A program made the translations under genes and the position numbers. From the NCBI RefSeq assembly GCF_009764685.1, contig NZ_VHLM01000019.1, forward strand, positions 1 to 64,000: 64,000 nt of DNA, in the 5' to 3' direction. The stretch is from Flavobacterium sp. I-STPP5a (lineage in GTDB: Bacteria > Bacteroidota > Bacteroidia > Flavobacteriales > Flavobacteriaceae). Under the pieces are notes generated by a model that worked only from the letters and a program-made list of their open reading frames with translations, was not told where the DNA came from and did no database searches. This document shows positions 25,626 to 34,803 of this stretch, one piece after another. How positions within the stretch are numbered: the first letter of the stretch is position 1; each line of letters opens with the position of its first letter.

Positions 25626-27269
25626 ATGAAAAAGACATTTACTTTTATTTTTTTATTGCTTTTAGGGTTTTTATTGGTTTACAATAACCTACCCGTTTTC
25701 AATTACGGTTTTCCGGGATTTGCTTTTATTGTACTTATTTTATTGGTTTTAGCTCTTTTGTTTTCGACGGGATTTGCTGTTTCAGGTTCCAATAATCAGT
25801 TGAAAGTGGTCTCGAAACCCAGTCGTTTTTTGGTGTATGCTTTTCTTGTTGTTTTAGGTTATTGTACGGTTTTGCCATTTGTAACTAGTCTCAAAATGTT
25901 TCGCTCTGATTCGTACCAAAAGTTACTTGGTAAGGTCAAAAACGGCGACAAAATAACCACTCACATCGCTCCAATTGCAATTGACAAAATTCGTGTTGTT
26001 GATGAAGAATTAGCACACTTGCTGGGAGAAAAAATATTGGGATCGCAACCAGCTCTAGGTAGCCAGGTAGAATTAGGTGATTTTTGTATTCAAAAAGTAA
26101 ATAATAGTTTGTATTGGGTAGCACCTTTGTTACACTCTGGTTTTTTTAAATGGTTCAATAATCAAGAGGGAACAGCAGGATATGTTATGGTTTCAGCAAC
26201 CAATGAGCGTGATGTAAAACTGGTACAAAACATAGCGGGTAAAGCAATCAAAATTAAGTACCAGCAAGGAGCTTTTTTTCAAAGTAATATTCACAGGCAT
26301 ATTTATTTTAACGGAAATGCGACAGTAGGTTTGACTGATTTTAGTTTTGAAATTGACGATGCTGGAAATCCGTTTTGGATTGTAACTAAATATGCTAAAA
26401 AAATAGGTTTCTCAGGAAGAGATGCCATTGGTGTAGCTGTTGTCAATGCACAAACTGGAGCTATTGTAGAATACTCTATTGATAAGACACCAAAATGGGT
26501 GGATAGAATTCAGCCTTTAGAATTTATTGAAGATCAGTTGAATGATTGGGGCGAATACGTGCATGGATATTGGAATTTTTCGAACGCGAATAAACTTCAA
26601 ATTACCGAAGGTTTGACATTAGTTTACGGAAACGATAACAAATCATACTGGTATACGGGTTTGACATCAGTAGGAAAGGACGAATCTGCTGTGGGTTTTG
26701 TATTGGTGGATACCAGAACCAAAGAAACTACTTTTTACAAACAAGGTGGAGCAACTGAATTTGCTGCCCAAAGTTCGGCTCAGGGTAAAGTTCAAGAAAA
26801 AGGATATGAGGCATCTTTGCCTATTCCTTACAACATAAATAACATTCCAACGTATGTGATGACTTTGAAAGATAAAGGCGGATTAGTTAAAATGTTTGCT
26901 ATGGTTGCAATTTCGGATTATACCATTGTAGGTGTTGGAAATACCATGCGTGAAACGCTGACTTCGTTTAAAAATGTCTATAATATGGCAGATAATAAAA
27001 TCAATCCTAACAGTGCTGCGACTCAAAAGTCAGTACAATCTATTGTGACGCGCATTCAAAATGATGTAAAAAATGGAAACAGCTTTTATTATTTCAAAGT
27101 TAAAGACTATCCTAATATTTTTGTAGGCTCATCGCAAATATCCAATCAACTGCCTGTGACGATGGTGGGTGATAGCGTGATGATTTCTTTTGATGTCGAT
27201 TTAGAAGAAGTGATTGATGTGGCAACATTTGCCAATAAAACTTTGAAGACAAGTTCAAAAGCAAAATAG
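25626..27269 (+). CDS. Conserved-looking membrane protein of unknown function
   Basis: A 547-residue protein with three predicted transmembrane segments in the first 95 residues (about 5-27, 34-56, 70-95) and a large soluble part of about 450 residues. The soluble part is rich in aromatic-flanked strands, for example VGFVLVDTRTKETTFYKQGG and VAVVNAQTGAIVEYSI, which look like repeated beta modules. I do not recognise a named family. No cysteine pairs or catalytic motifs stand out. It is transcribed alone, divergent from fabD, and ends at a terminator facing the DUF6370 gene. Confidence 0.7.
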   Translation: MKKTFTFIFLLLLGFLLVYNNLPVFNYGFPGFAFIVLILLVLALLFSTGFAVSGSNNQLKVVSKPSRFLVYAFLVVLGYCTVLPFVTSLKMFRSDSYQKLLGKVKNGDKITTHIAPIAIDKIRVVDEELAHLLGEKILGSQPALGSQVELGDFCIQKVNNSLYWVAPLLHSGFFKWFNNQEGTAGYVMVSATNERDVKLVQNIAGKAIKIKYQQGAFFQSNIHRHIYFNGNATVGLTDFSFEIDDAGNPFWIVTKYAKKIGFSGRDAIGVAVVNAQTGAIVEYSIDKTPKWVDRIQPLEFIEDQLNDWGEYVHGYWNFSNANKLQITEGLTLVYGNDNKSYWYTGLTSVGKDESAVGFVLVDTRTKETTFYKQGGATEFAAQSSAQGKVQEKGYEASLPIPYNINNIPTYVMTLKDKGGLVKMFAMVAISDYTIVGVGNTMRETLTSFKNVYNMADNKINPNSAATQKSVQSIVTRIQNDVKNGNSFYYFKVKDYPNIFVGSSQISNQLPVTMVGDSVMISFDVDLEEVIDVATFANKTLKTSSKAK

Positions 27270-27289
27270 ATAGAATAGTTTAAGATAAA

Positions 27290-27330
27290 AAACACCCCAA
27301 AAAGTTCACGACTCTTTGGGGTATTTTTTT
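27290..27330 (+). terminator. Bidirectional terminator
   Basis: ACCCCAAA pairs with TTTGGGGT, followed by a T run on the plus strand and an A-rich stretch on the other side. It lies between the membrane protein gene and the convergent DUF6370 gene. Confidence 0.75.
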
Positions 27331-27658
27331 AGGATTTCTTTTTTTCTTTTGGCAAAAGGGTAAAGGAGGTTGCCTTGAAACGATTGTTGACGACTTCGCC
27401 TTGTACAGATGCCTTTCTAATGGCAGAACAAAAGCCATCTTTGGCATGCGCATCTCCGTGAGAATCGATGGAACTGCCATCAACAAAATAAGATTTTCCG
27501 TCTATGCGAACGGCTAAATCGCATCCGTGTCCTGTCATACCAAATTGGCATTGACCACAAGAAGCTTCAACAATTTTAGCTTTTTGATTTTCTTTCTTAT
27601 CCTGAGCGCTGGCAAGTGTAGCCATAAATAGAAGCGCTAAACAAAGTATTTTTTTCAT
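27329..27658 (-). CDS. DUF6370 family exported protein
   Basis: A 109-residue protein with a cleavable signal peptide (KKILCLALLFMATLASAQ) and a Cys-rich core: ASCGQCQFGMTGHGCDLAV followed by GFCSAIRKA. The CGQC pair plus two more Cys and several His (MTGHGC, IDSHGDAH) suggest metal binding or a disulfide structure. The pattern matches the small DUF6370 family of Bacteroidota, whose function is not known. The C-terminal KEKKKS tail is basic. The DUF983 gene lies 36 bases upstream on the same strand, so the two may be cotranscribed. Confidence 0.75.
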   Translation of the reverse strand: MKKILCLALLFMATLASAQDKKENQKAKIVEASCGQCQFGMTGHGCDLAVRIDGKSYFVDGSSIDSHGDAHAKDGFCSAIRKASVQGEVVNNRFKATSFTLLPKEKKKS

Positions 27659-27694
27659 GGTAATAGAGTTATAGAAAACAAAGATACCTGTTTT

Positions 27695-28057
27695 TTACAT
27701 CGAATAATTTTTGAACATGTAAATCCATAACAGTCGCGACAAACGAATATTGAACGAAGCTAAGGCGATTATCACAAAGGCAATAATGGGTATGATTCTC
27801 AAATCAAATCTTTCCTGAAAGAAAAACTGAGCAATTCCATAAGTGGCTATACTTTGCGCCACTGTTAGGCCATAATTGACATACATAGCTCCAAAAAAAT
27901 AGCCAGGTTCTTTCTCAAATTTGTAATGACAATGCGAGCAGTATTCGTTCATTTTAGGGAAACCAAAAGTAAAAAATATACTCTTTTCATTAAAAACCTT
28001 ACCTTTTTGACACTGTGGACAATCATTATTTAGGATATGAGCGATAGCGTGCGACAT
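27695..28057 (-). CDS. DUF983 family membrane protein
   Basis: A 120-residue protein with an N-terminal zinc-finger-like part (CPQC near residue 14 and CSHC near residue 38) followed by the family motif EKEPGYFFGAMYVNYGL and two transmembrane helices. DUF983 proteins are small inner-membrane proteins of unclear role. The ATG at 28057 (MSHAIAHIL) is preferred over an in-frame TTG six codons upstream. It is divergent from the AraC-type regulator. Confidence 0.8.
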   Translation of the reverse strand: MSHAIAHILNNDCPQCQKGKVFNEKSIFFTFGFPKMNEYCSHCHYKFEKEPGYFFGAMYVNYGLTVAQSIATYGIAQFFFQERFDLRIIPIIAFVIIALASFNIRLSRLLWIYMFKNYSM

Positions 28058-28148
28058 GATATTTATTTTTATCAAAGGTATTTCTTATTGCTATGCTTAG
28101 TATTTTCTATCTTCGCTACTTCTAGGACAATAAAGACATTTAGATATC

Positions 28149-29012
28149 ATGGCTAAGTATCCCATTTACAACATTCAGCGGTTTAATTGCAATGCAGTCA
28201 ACAGTAGTTTGTATATCAATACCTTTAAAAATCATTTAATTACGCACAGTTTTGTTGAGGAGCCCCACCGTCATAACTCTTATGTTTTAGTGTTTTTTAC
28301 ACAAGGCTCGGGGACGCATGAGATTGATTTTGATGTTTTTGATATTCAGCCAGGAAGCATGTTTTTTATGCAACCTGGACAAATTCACCATTGGCATTTA
28401 TCCGAAGATGTTGAAGGATATGTTGTTTTTTACTCGCAGGAATTTTACAACCTTTACTTTGGACAAAAAGATATTGCCGACTATCCTTTTTATTCTGCTG
28501 TGGATAATAAACCCGAGCTTGTATTACAAACTGCCGAAAGTCTAGCGATTGTGCCGTATTTTGAAAGACTTATCGAGGAGTCACAGTCTCATCAGCCTTG
28601 GCAAAAGGATTTCATTTTGAATCTTTTGGACTGCATTCATATTCAAATTGCGCGTAAGTATGAAAGATCGAATTTGCATCAAGCAAATGCTTATAATGTG
28701 AAAATTAAAGCTTTTGAAACCGAATTAGAAAAGCATTACAAAACAGAAAAAGCGGCCTCTTTTTATGCAGCCCAGCTTCACATAACGCTGAAACATTTAA
28801 ATAGAATTTGCAACGAAAGACTCCAAAAAACCACCACCGAAGTGATCACGGACAGAGTTATACTCGAAGCCAAACGCATGTTGTTTGACAAAGATTTTAC
28901 GGTGAACGAAATCGCGTCACGTTTAGGATATGAAGATTACTCGTATTTTACCCGATTGTTTAAGAAACATACGGGATTGACACCTAGCCATTTTAGAACC
29001 ACCAAAAATTAG
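28149..29012 (+). CDS. AraC family transcriptional regulator
   Basis: A 287-residue regulator. The N-terminal cupin-like ligand domain (EEPHRHNSYVLVFFTQGSG, PGSMFFMQPGQIHHW) covers about residues 30-130. The C-terminal AraC DNA-binding domain covers about 185-285, with both helix-turn-helix units visible (AAQLHITLKHLNRICNERL and VNEIASRLGYEDYSYFTRLF, then KKHTGLTPSHFR). The ligand and target genes are unknown. The 3' end overlaps the small membrane protein gene on the minus strand by 4 bases. Confidence 0.9.
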   Translation: MAKYPIYNIQRFNCNAVNSSLYINTFKNHLITHSFVEEPHRHNSYVLVFFTQGSGTHEIDFDVFDIQPGSMFFMQPGQIHHWHLSEDVEGYVVFYSQEFYNLYFGQKDIADYPFYSAVDNKPELVLQTAESLAIVPYFERLIEESQSHQPWQKDFILNLLDCIHIQIARKYERSNLHQANAYNVKIKAFETELEKHYKTEKAASFYAAQLHITLKHLNRICNERLQKTTTEVITDRVILEAKRMLFDKDFTVNEIASRLGYEDYSYFTRLFKKHTGLTPSHFRTTKN

Positions 29013-29194
29013 TTTTTGGTGGAGATGTTTTGTTTTTTCTTTGCCAGTACCACATAGATAATACACAAACTGCAAAAAGTATTAATGAAATACAAATAAT
29101 TAGGCTTTATAAAAGTCACTTCAAGGATTAATGAAGTACTGTTTATAATGAGCGCGCAACTAGATAGCAAGAGTAGGGTATTTTTAAATTTCAT
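29009..29194 (-). CDS. Small two-helix membrane protein, hypothetical
   Basis: A 61-residue frame, MKFKNTLLLLSSCALIINST then a second hydrophobic stretch LYFINTFCSLCIIYVVLA and a basic tail. The start has good A-rich context and the composition is that of a real small membrane protein. It has no recognised family, so chance cannot be excluded. The terminal 4 bases overlap the AraC gene. Confidence 0.45.
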   Translation of the reverse strand: MKFKNTLLLLSSCALIINSTSLILEVTFIKPNYLYFINTFCSLCIIYVVLAKKKQNISTKN

Positions 29195-29240
29195 ATTGGC
29201 AAATATTTAGAATTTATGTCTTACGTTTTAATGCATGCAC

Positions 29241-30401
29241 TTATGGGTGAACCGTTATTTGTGCTGCTGCTTTCTTCGCTTTTTCTACAAGAATGTCAAT
29301 TGGTGTTTCAAGCGAGTCATTTACTAAAGCGACTCCCATACGTCTATAAGGTCTTGAAGTGGGTTTGCCAAAAATTCTAAAATCAGTTTTGGGTAAAGCA
29401 GCAATCTTTTCTATTCCTGTAAAACTAGGGCTTTCAGAGTTTTCAGATGCCAAAATAACGGCACTAGCACCCACTTTTTCTAGGGTGATTTCAAAAATAG
29501 GCAAGCTTAAAATAGCACGTAAATGCAATTCGAATTCGTTAAAGTTTTGCGTTCCCGCTAAAGTTACCATTCCTGTGTCGTGAGGTCTTGGTGATAATTC
29601 TGAAAAATAAACACCATCATCAGCCAAGAAAAATTCGACTCCAAAAAGTCCTGCTCCTCCCAAAGCTTCGGTAACTTTCTCGGCCATATCTTGGGCTTCG
29701 TATAAGTCTTTGTCAGATATTAGGGCAGGTTGCCAGCTTTCTTGATAATCGCCACGTTCTTGTCTATGACCAATTGGAGCACAAAAAAGCGTAGGATTAT
29801 TATTTTGCGTGACGGTCAATAATGTAATCTCCGAATTGAATTTGACAAAAGCTTCTACAATTACTTCAACTACATCACCACGAGAACCATCAACAGCGTA
29901 TTGCCAGGCTTTTTCGATATCAGATTCCGTTTTTATGGTCGATTGCCCTTTTCCAGACGAAGACATCAATGGTTTTACCACGCATGGCATTCCGACTTCG
30001 GCTACCGCTTTTGTTAATTCTTCGGCGGTGGTGGCGTAACGATAGTTGGCAGTTTTTAATCCAAGATCTTTGGCGGCCAAATCACGAATGGCTTTACGGT
30101 TCATCGTAAAGTTGGCTGCTTTTGCGGATGGCACTACGGTTATACCTTGTTTTTCGTAATCATAAAAACGTTCGGTACGAATAGCTTCTATTTCGGGAAC
30201 GATAAAATCGGGTTGGTGTTTGGCAACAATGCGGTCTAATGCATCGCCGTCAAGCATATTAATGACTTCAAAACCGTGCGCTACTTGCATAGCAGGGGCA
30301 TTTTCATAACTGTCTACTGCAATTACAGTTTGCCCAATGCGTTGTGCAGCGATTATAAATTCTTTGCCTAATTCGCCAGAGCCGAGGAGTAGTATTTTCA
30401 T
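29241..30401 (-). CDS. purT: Formate-dependent phosphoribosylglycinamide formyltransferase
   Basis: A 386-residue ATP-grasp enzyme of purine synthesis that makes formyl-GAR from formate, ATP and GAR. The N-terminal Rossmann-like part has [19 protein letters not shown]. The ATP-grasp region has [17 protein letters not shown] and [27 protein letters not shown]. The open frame runs 33 codons further upstream, but that part lies in the intergenic repeat, and the ATG at 30401 begins the conserved [11 protein letters not shown]. It is monocistronic on the minus strand. Confidence 0.95.
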   Translation of the reverse strand: MKILLLGSGELGKEFIIAAQRIGQTVIAVDSYENAPAMQVAHGFEVINMLDGDALDRIVAKHQPDFIVPEIEAIRTERFYDYEKQGITVVPSAKAANFTMNRKAIRDLAAKDLGLKTANYRYATTAEELTKAVAEVGMPCVVKPLMSSSGKGQSTIKTESDIEKAWQYAVDGSRGDVVEVIVEAFVKFNSEITLLTVTQNNNPTLFCAPIGHRQERGDYQESWQPALISDKDLYEAQDMAEKVTEALGGAGLFGVEFFLADDGVYFSELSPRPHDTGMVTLAGTQNFNEFELHLRAILSLPIFEITLEKVGASAVILASENSESPSFTGIEKIAALPKTDFRIFGKPTSRPYRRMGVALVNDSLETPIDILVEKAKKAAAQITVHP

Positions 30402-30443
30402 TTTGAAGTTTGTTGTATAGTTGTGGGATTTTAGAATAGTAAA

Positions 30444-30750
30444 AGTAACTAAAAATGTTTTTAACCGCAAAGTCCGCGAGGATTTACGCGAAGATCGCAA
30501 AGCTTTGTGTTGAATTAAAAAGAGTCAATAAAGGCTTCAGTGAAAGCTCTTTGAGCCTTGTGTAAGTTTAGATTCCTTTTGGGTTAAGTTTTAATCGCGA
30601 GCTAAGTAACTAAAAATGTTTTTAACCGCAAAGTCCGCGAGGATATACGCGAAGATCGCAAAGCTTTGTGTTGAATTAAAAAAGGTTCGCAAAGACTTTA
30701 TGAAAAAATCTTTGCGAACCTTGCGTAAGCTTTGTGCTCTTTGCGGTTAA
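30444..30750. repeat. Intergenic repeats: two 78-bp direct copies plus inverted tail
   Basis: A 78-bp segment at 30444-30520 recurs at 30605-30681 with one mismatch. It contains TTTTTAACCGCAAAGTCCGC and GCGAAGATCGCAAAGCTTTG. The end of the block (30680-30750) holds inverted versions of the same words (TTCGCAAAG with CTTTGCGAA, CTTTGCGGTTAAG). No gene is present in the 350 bases between the purT and U32 genes. Words of the same type (TTCGCAAAG) flank the GxxExxY gene at 44.3-44.9 kb. Confidence 0.85.
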
Positions 30751-30753
30751 GAT

Positions 30754-32622
30754 CTAATGAAAATGATCTTCTTCAATTTCGAATTCAGCATCTTTTTCCC
30801 AAATCTCCATTTCACAGGGTTTACAATTGAATTTGAGTTTGTATTCTAATTCGCCTTGTTTTAATACCAAAGGTTCTTTTACCTTTTTGTCCATATTTTC
30901 ACGATGGTATTTTGGACAGCGTTCTAATTCGTATTTGATGCAATATTTCGTGGTCATCACCCGTGATTTTCCAGGATCCCACTGCAATTCAAAGGCTTTT
31001 TCGATTTCGGTAACGCCGTGACGCTCGTAGAATTTACGGGCTAGTTTGTTTGAAACATTGTACATGAAATCCAGTTTTGTCTCTGGATAAGGATGCGATG
31101 TTTTAACCAATTGGTGTTCCTCAACTTTGTAATTAGCCAAACGAATTTCCGACAGTTGTTCGAAAACTGTTCTTCGCATTTCGTTGATTTTGGATATTGG
31201 TAGGAACCAATTTTCAGAAAATGCAATTGTAATTTCATCGGCTGTATAAGGCGTGAAACCTGTTTTTGCCAAGTTAATTTTAAAGTTTTCTTCAATCGAC
31301 TCGTTGTTCTTGGTTCTTTCTTTTTGGTGTGCCAATTGAACCTTACTCACATTACCATCTTCGTCAGTAGCTTTTAATTCAAAGCCATTTTCTGTTTCGG
31401 ATAAGTGCAAAGTGGTACTTATTTTACGAACCGCACTGTCTTCACGTTCTACAATTTTGATAAAAGCTGCATCGTTGTTACGGTATATAAAAGTACCTTC
31501 TTTTAGTTCTTTTAATACATTTGGGTAAGCCAAGCCATTTTCGACTTTATTTACATAAATTCCGTCAGCCTCGTTGTTCTCATTGATGTAACACAAACCG
31601 TCGCCGTTGTGGAGTAATTCGCCGTTTTCTATTTCATAAGCGTTACCTACAGTACGAATCAGTTTCCCGATGTATTGCCCTTTTGATTTTGGACTTTCCC
31701 AAGAACCGATAGATTGGTGTCTTTCGTTTACAAAATAATCGGTGTATCCACGATTGAAACTTTTGTTCAAAGCTGAGTCAAAAGTGTAGGTACATTTTCC
31801 AGAAGAAGCTTTGGTGTAGTTTTCATTCCCTTCCAAGAAAGCATCTAATTTTTGACGTAAATACGAAACATTATTTTTTACATAAACGATATCTTTTAAA
31901 CGCCCTTCGATTTTAAAGGACATCACGCCGGCTTCTATAAGATTTGGAATTTGATCCGAAACATCAAAATCTTTAATTGAAAGTAAGTGACTGTTCTTGA
32001 TTAAAGTGTCACCATTACCATCAATTAAGTTGTACGGCAAACGGCAGTTTTGTGCGCAGGAACCACGGTTAGCCGAACGCTCGCCATTGGCCACACTCAT
32101 ATAACAGTTTCCGCTGAATGACACGCAAAGTGCACCGGTTACAAAAAATTCTAACTCAACATCAGCTGTATCTGCAATTTCTTTGATTTGGTGTAAATTC
32201 AATTCACGAGCCAAAACGACGCGTTTCATTCCGGCATCTTTCAAGAATTTAATCTTATGAGGATCACGGTTGTTGGCTTGAGTACTAGCATGCAATACAA
32301 TAGGAGGCAAGTCCATTTCCATGATGGCCATATCTTGCACAATTAAAGCATCAACTTTAATATCATACAATTGCCAAATCATCTGGCGGCAAGTTTCTAG
32401 CTCGTTATCGTACAAGATCGTGTTGATAACCACAAAAACTTGTGCATTAAAAAGGTGTGCGTACTCCACCAAAGCAGCCACATCTTCGATAGAGTTGGTG
32501 GCATTAGAACGGGCTCCAAATTGTGGTGCACCAATATAAACGGCATCAGCCCCACTATTGATAGCTGCCATACCATGAATTAAATCTTTGGCAGGTGCTA
32601 GAATTTCTATTTTTTTCTTCAT
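30754..32622 (-). CDS. Peptidase U32 family protein
   Basis: A 622-residue protein with an N-terminal U32 TIM-barrel-like domain (about 1-330; KIEILAPAKDLIHGMAAINSGADAVYIGA) and the Cys-rich family motif ALCVSFSGNCYMSVANGERSANRGSCAQNC. A C-terminal domain ends with another cysteine group (TKYCIKYELERC and FNCKPCEMEIW). E. coli relatives (RlhA, TrhP) act in RNA hydroxylation and not proteolysis, so an RNA-modification role is more likely than a collagenase. The product acts in the cytoplasm. It is preceded by a noncoding stretch and followed by repeats. Confidence 0.88.
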   Translation of the reverse strand: MKKKIEILAPAKDLIHGMAAINSGADAVYIGAPQFGARSNATNSIEDVAALVEYAHLFNAQVFVVINTILYDNELETCRQMIWQLYDIKVDALIVQDMAIMEMDLPPIVLHASTQANNRDPHKIKFLKDAGMKRVVLARELNLHQIKEIADTADVELEFFVTGALCVSFSGNCYMSVANGERSANRGSCAQNCRLPYNLIDGNGDTLIKNSHLLSIKDFDVSDQIPNLIEAGVMSFKIEGRLKDIVYVKNNVSYLRQKLDAFLEGNENYTKASSGKCTYTFDSALNKSFNRGYTDYFVNERHQSIGSWESPKSKGQYIGKLIRTVGNAYEIENGELLHNGDGLCYINENNEADGIYVNKVENGLAYPNVLKELKEGTFIYRNNDAAFIKIVEREDSAVRKISTTLHLSETENGFELKATDEDGNVSKVQLAHQKERTKNNESIEENFKINLAKTGFTPYTADEITIAFSENWFLPISKINEMRRTVFEQLSEIRLANYKVEEHQLVKTSHPYPETKLDFMYNVSNKLARKFYERHGVTEIEKAFELQWDPGKSRVMTTKYCIKYELERCPKYHRENMDKKVKEPLVLKQGELEYKLKFNCKPCEMEIWEKDAEFEIEEDHFH

Positions 32623-32831
32623 CGATTTGATGATAAATTAGTTGTTTTTTAACACTTTAGTCTTTTTGGTGGTTCCAAAAAAAAAGTGAGCAAAGGTCTA
32701 ATAAATTATTCAAGATTTCTAATGAATAGGTGATTTTTTAGAAATAAAAGAAACACTCCATTCGGATTTAAATTGTCCTACTACAAAAGAGCTATTTTAG
32801 AATAGAATATGAAATTTTTGGTATTAAATAG

Positions 32832-32863
32832 AAAACCACTTTGCGATAGAACAAAGTGGTTTT
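32832..32863 (-). terminator. Terminator of the DUF2383 gene
   Basis: AAAACCACTTTG, loop CGATAGAA, CAAAGTGGTTTT. It lies 22 bases past the gene's stop on the minus strand. Confidence 0.7.
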
Positions 32864-32885
32864 AACATTGAAATGTGAATGGTGC

Positions 32886-33344
32886 CTAGTGCACTTTTTT
32901 GGATTTTATCTCCGTCAAAGTGTGTTGAATGCTTTTTAACTGCTTGGTAATTATTGCAATTTGCGTAGCTTCAAGATTATTTTCTTCTAACACTTTTTGG
33001 TATCTCATAACTGCAGCTTCATCTCCTGTGATGCAAGCGTTTAAAATTGCATCAGAATCACCTGCTGTTAAAGATGATTTAATGTCAATCCAAGTACGAT
33101 GTAAGGACCCTAAAAGTCCACCGCCAGCTGTATCAGTAGATTTTCCAAGTTTATTAATTTCATCTTGCATGGCTACAATAAAGAGGTCGCGTTCTCGTGC
33201 ATACCCTAGTAAATCGGTTTTTACAGCATGATTGTCTACATGTTCAGCTGCATTTGTATAGCCTAGTTTTCCGTCTTCTAGAATCGAAATAAGTCCTTCA
33301 AATGTATCGATGGCTTCTTTTCTGGTTTCATCTGTGTGTGTCAT
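32886..33344 (-). CDS. DUF2383 / PA2169 family four-helix-bundle protein
   Basis: A 152-residue soluble protein predicted to be all helical. It matches the DUF2383 family by the start (AIDTFEGLISILEDGKLGY), the HAVKTDLLGYARERDLFI helix, the glycine-bearing linker GGGLLGSLHRTWIDIKSSL and the DAILNACITGDEAAVMRYQK helix. The family has a ferritin-like bundle; in other bacteria members are seen in stress contexts, but the function is not established. It is monocistronic. Confidence 0.85.
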   Translation of the reverse strand: MTHTDETRKEAIDTFEGLISILEDGKLGYTNAAEHVDNHAVKTDLLGYARERDLFIVAMQDEINKLGKSTDTAGGGLLGSLHRTWIDIKSSLTAGDSDAILNACITGDEAAVMRYQKVLEENNLEATQIAIITKQLKSIQHTLTEIKSKKVH

Positions 33345-33503
33345 AGCAAATATTTTTTATTAATACTTACTTCAAAGTTGGCGCTATTGGCTTGGTAAAT
33401 TGTTACAGAATTAAAGCTAATGTTTGTGACTTTTTTGTTATCGAAATCGACTCTGTTACTATTTATTTACTGTTGTTTATGATAGCTTCATTACTGTAAA
33501 GTA

Positions 33504-33540
33504 TAAAAAAATGCCCCAAGAAATAAATCTTGAGGCATTG
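33504..33540 (-). terminator. Terminator of the aminotransferase gene
   Basis: AATGCCCCAAGA and TCTTGAGGCATT pair (one C-A mismatch) around AATAAA. The A run to the left reads as a U run in minus-strand RNA. It lies 26 bases past the stop. Confidence 0.7.
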
Positions 33541-33565
33541 TATATTAAATATTTCAATACTAGTT

Positions 33566-34750
33566 TTAGGCGACTGCTTCTTTAATGCGACGCAATGCTT
33601 CTTTTAATAATTCTTCGCTAGTAGCGTAAGAGAAACGAATGCAGTTTGGATTCCCAAAGGCGTCACCAGTTACAGTAGCTACATTAGCTTCGCTTAGAAG
33701 ATACATAGAAAAATCATTGGCATCTTTGATAAAAGTTCCTTTAAGAGTTTTTCCAAAGAACGATGAAACGTCAGGAAAAACATAAAAAGCACCTTCTGGA
33801 ACATTGATTTTGATTCCTGGAATGTCTCTCAGTAATCCTACAACTAAATCTCTACGGCTGTGGAAAGCATCTACCATGTGTTTTAAAACACTCGGGTCAG
33901 CATCAACAGCAGTAATTGTAGCGCGTTGCGCTATAGAATTGGCTCCTGAGGTTACTTGTCCTTGAATTTTTGTACACGCTTTTGCAATGAATTCTGGAGC
34001 GCCAATGTATCCAATTCTCCAACCTGTCATGGCAAAAGCTTTGGCTACACCATTTACAGTGATTGTTCTTTCTAGCATTCCCGGGATAGATGCAATGCTG
34101 CAAAAAGTCCCCGAGAAATTGATGTGCTCATAAATTTCATCAGCAACTACATATACGTGTGGGTATTTTTCTAACACAGCAGCAAGTGCTGTTAATTCCT
34201 CACGGCTGTAAACAGATCCTGATGGGTTACATGGCGATGAAAACCACATCATTTTAGTTTTTGGTGTAATGGCAGCTTCTAATTGTGCTGGTGTTATTTT
34301 GAAATCTGTTTCTACAGATGTAGGAACTTCAACAGGGACACCTCCTGATAATTTTACAATTTCGAAATACGATACCCAATAAGGTGCTGGCAAAATTACT
34401 TCGTCACCATCATTCAGCATTACTTGAGCGATGTTGTACAACGATTGTTTCGCTCCGGTAGAAACCACAATTTGTGTGGGTTTATAGTCTAAATTATTAT
34501 CTCTTTTAAACTTTCGGCAAATGGCTTCTTTCAGTTCAAGGTAACCTTCAACAGGAGAATAGGTGCTGTAATTTTCATCAATAGCACGTTTTGCTGCTTC
34601 TTTGATAAAATCAGGCGTATTAAAATCAGGTTCACCAAGGCTTAAACTGATGATGTCTTTACCTTGGGCTTTTAATTCTCTGGCTAAAGCCGCCATGGCT
34701 AAGGTTTGTGAAGTAGATAAATTATTTATTCTATCGGATAATGGATTCAT
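33566..34750 (-). CDS. Aspartate aminotransferase (class I, subgroup Ib)
   Basis: A 394-residue PLP enzyme that moves the amino group between aspartate and 2-oxoglutarate. The PLP lysine is Lys237 in NGVAKAFAMTGWRIGYIGAP. Other class I/II marks are ISLSLGEPDFNTPDFI, SSPCNPSGSVYS with the carboxylate-binding Asn, VADEIYEHI, and the closing CIRFSYATSEE with its substrate Arg. The family also contains aromatic aminotransferases, so the substrate range is not certain. It is transcribed towards the DUF2383 gene with a terminator between them. Confidence 0.9.
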   Translation of the reverse strand: MNPLSDRINNLSTSQTLAMAALARELKAQGKDIISLSLGEPDFNTPDFIKEAAKRAIDENYSTYSPVEGYLELKEAICRKFKRDNNLDYKPTQIVVSTGAKQSLYNIAQVMLNDGDEVILPAPYWVSYFEIVKLSGGVPVEVPTSVETDFKITPAQLEAAITPKTKMMWFSSPCNPSGSVYSREELTALAAVLEKYPHVYVVADEIYEHINFSGTFCSIASIPGMLERTITVNGVAKAFAMTGWRIGYIGAPEFIAKACTKIQGQVTSGANSIAQRATITAVDADPSVLKHMVDAFHSRRDLVVGLLRDIPGIKINVPEGAFYVFPDVSSFFGKTLKGTFIKDANDFSMYLLSEANVATVTGDAFGNPNCIRFSYATSEELLKEALRRIKEAVA

Positions 34751-34803
34751 TGGTATTAAGTTGTAGTTAGTTTTAATATGTTAGTAGCCCATAAAGGCTT
34801 TTT

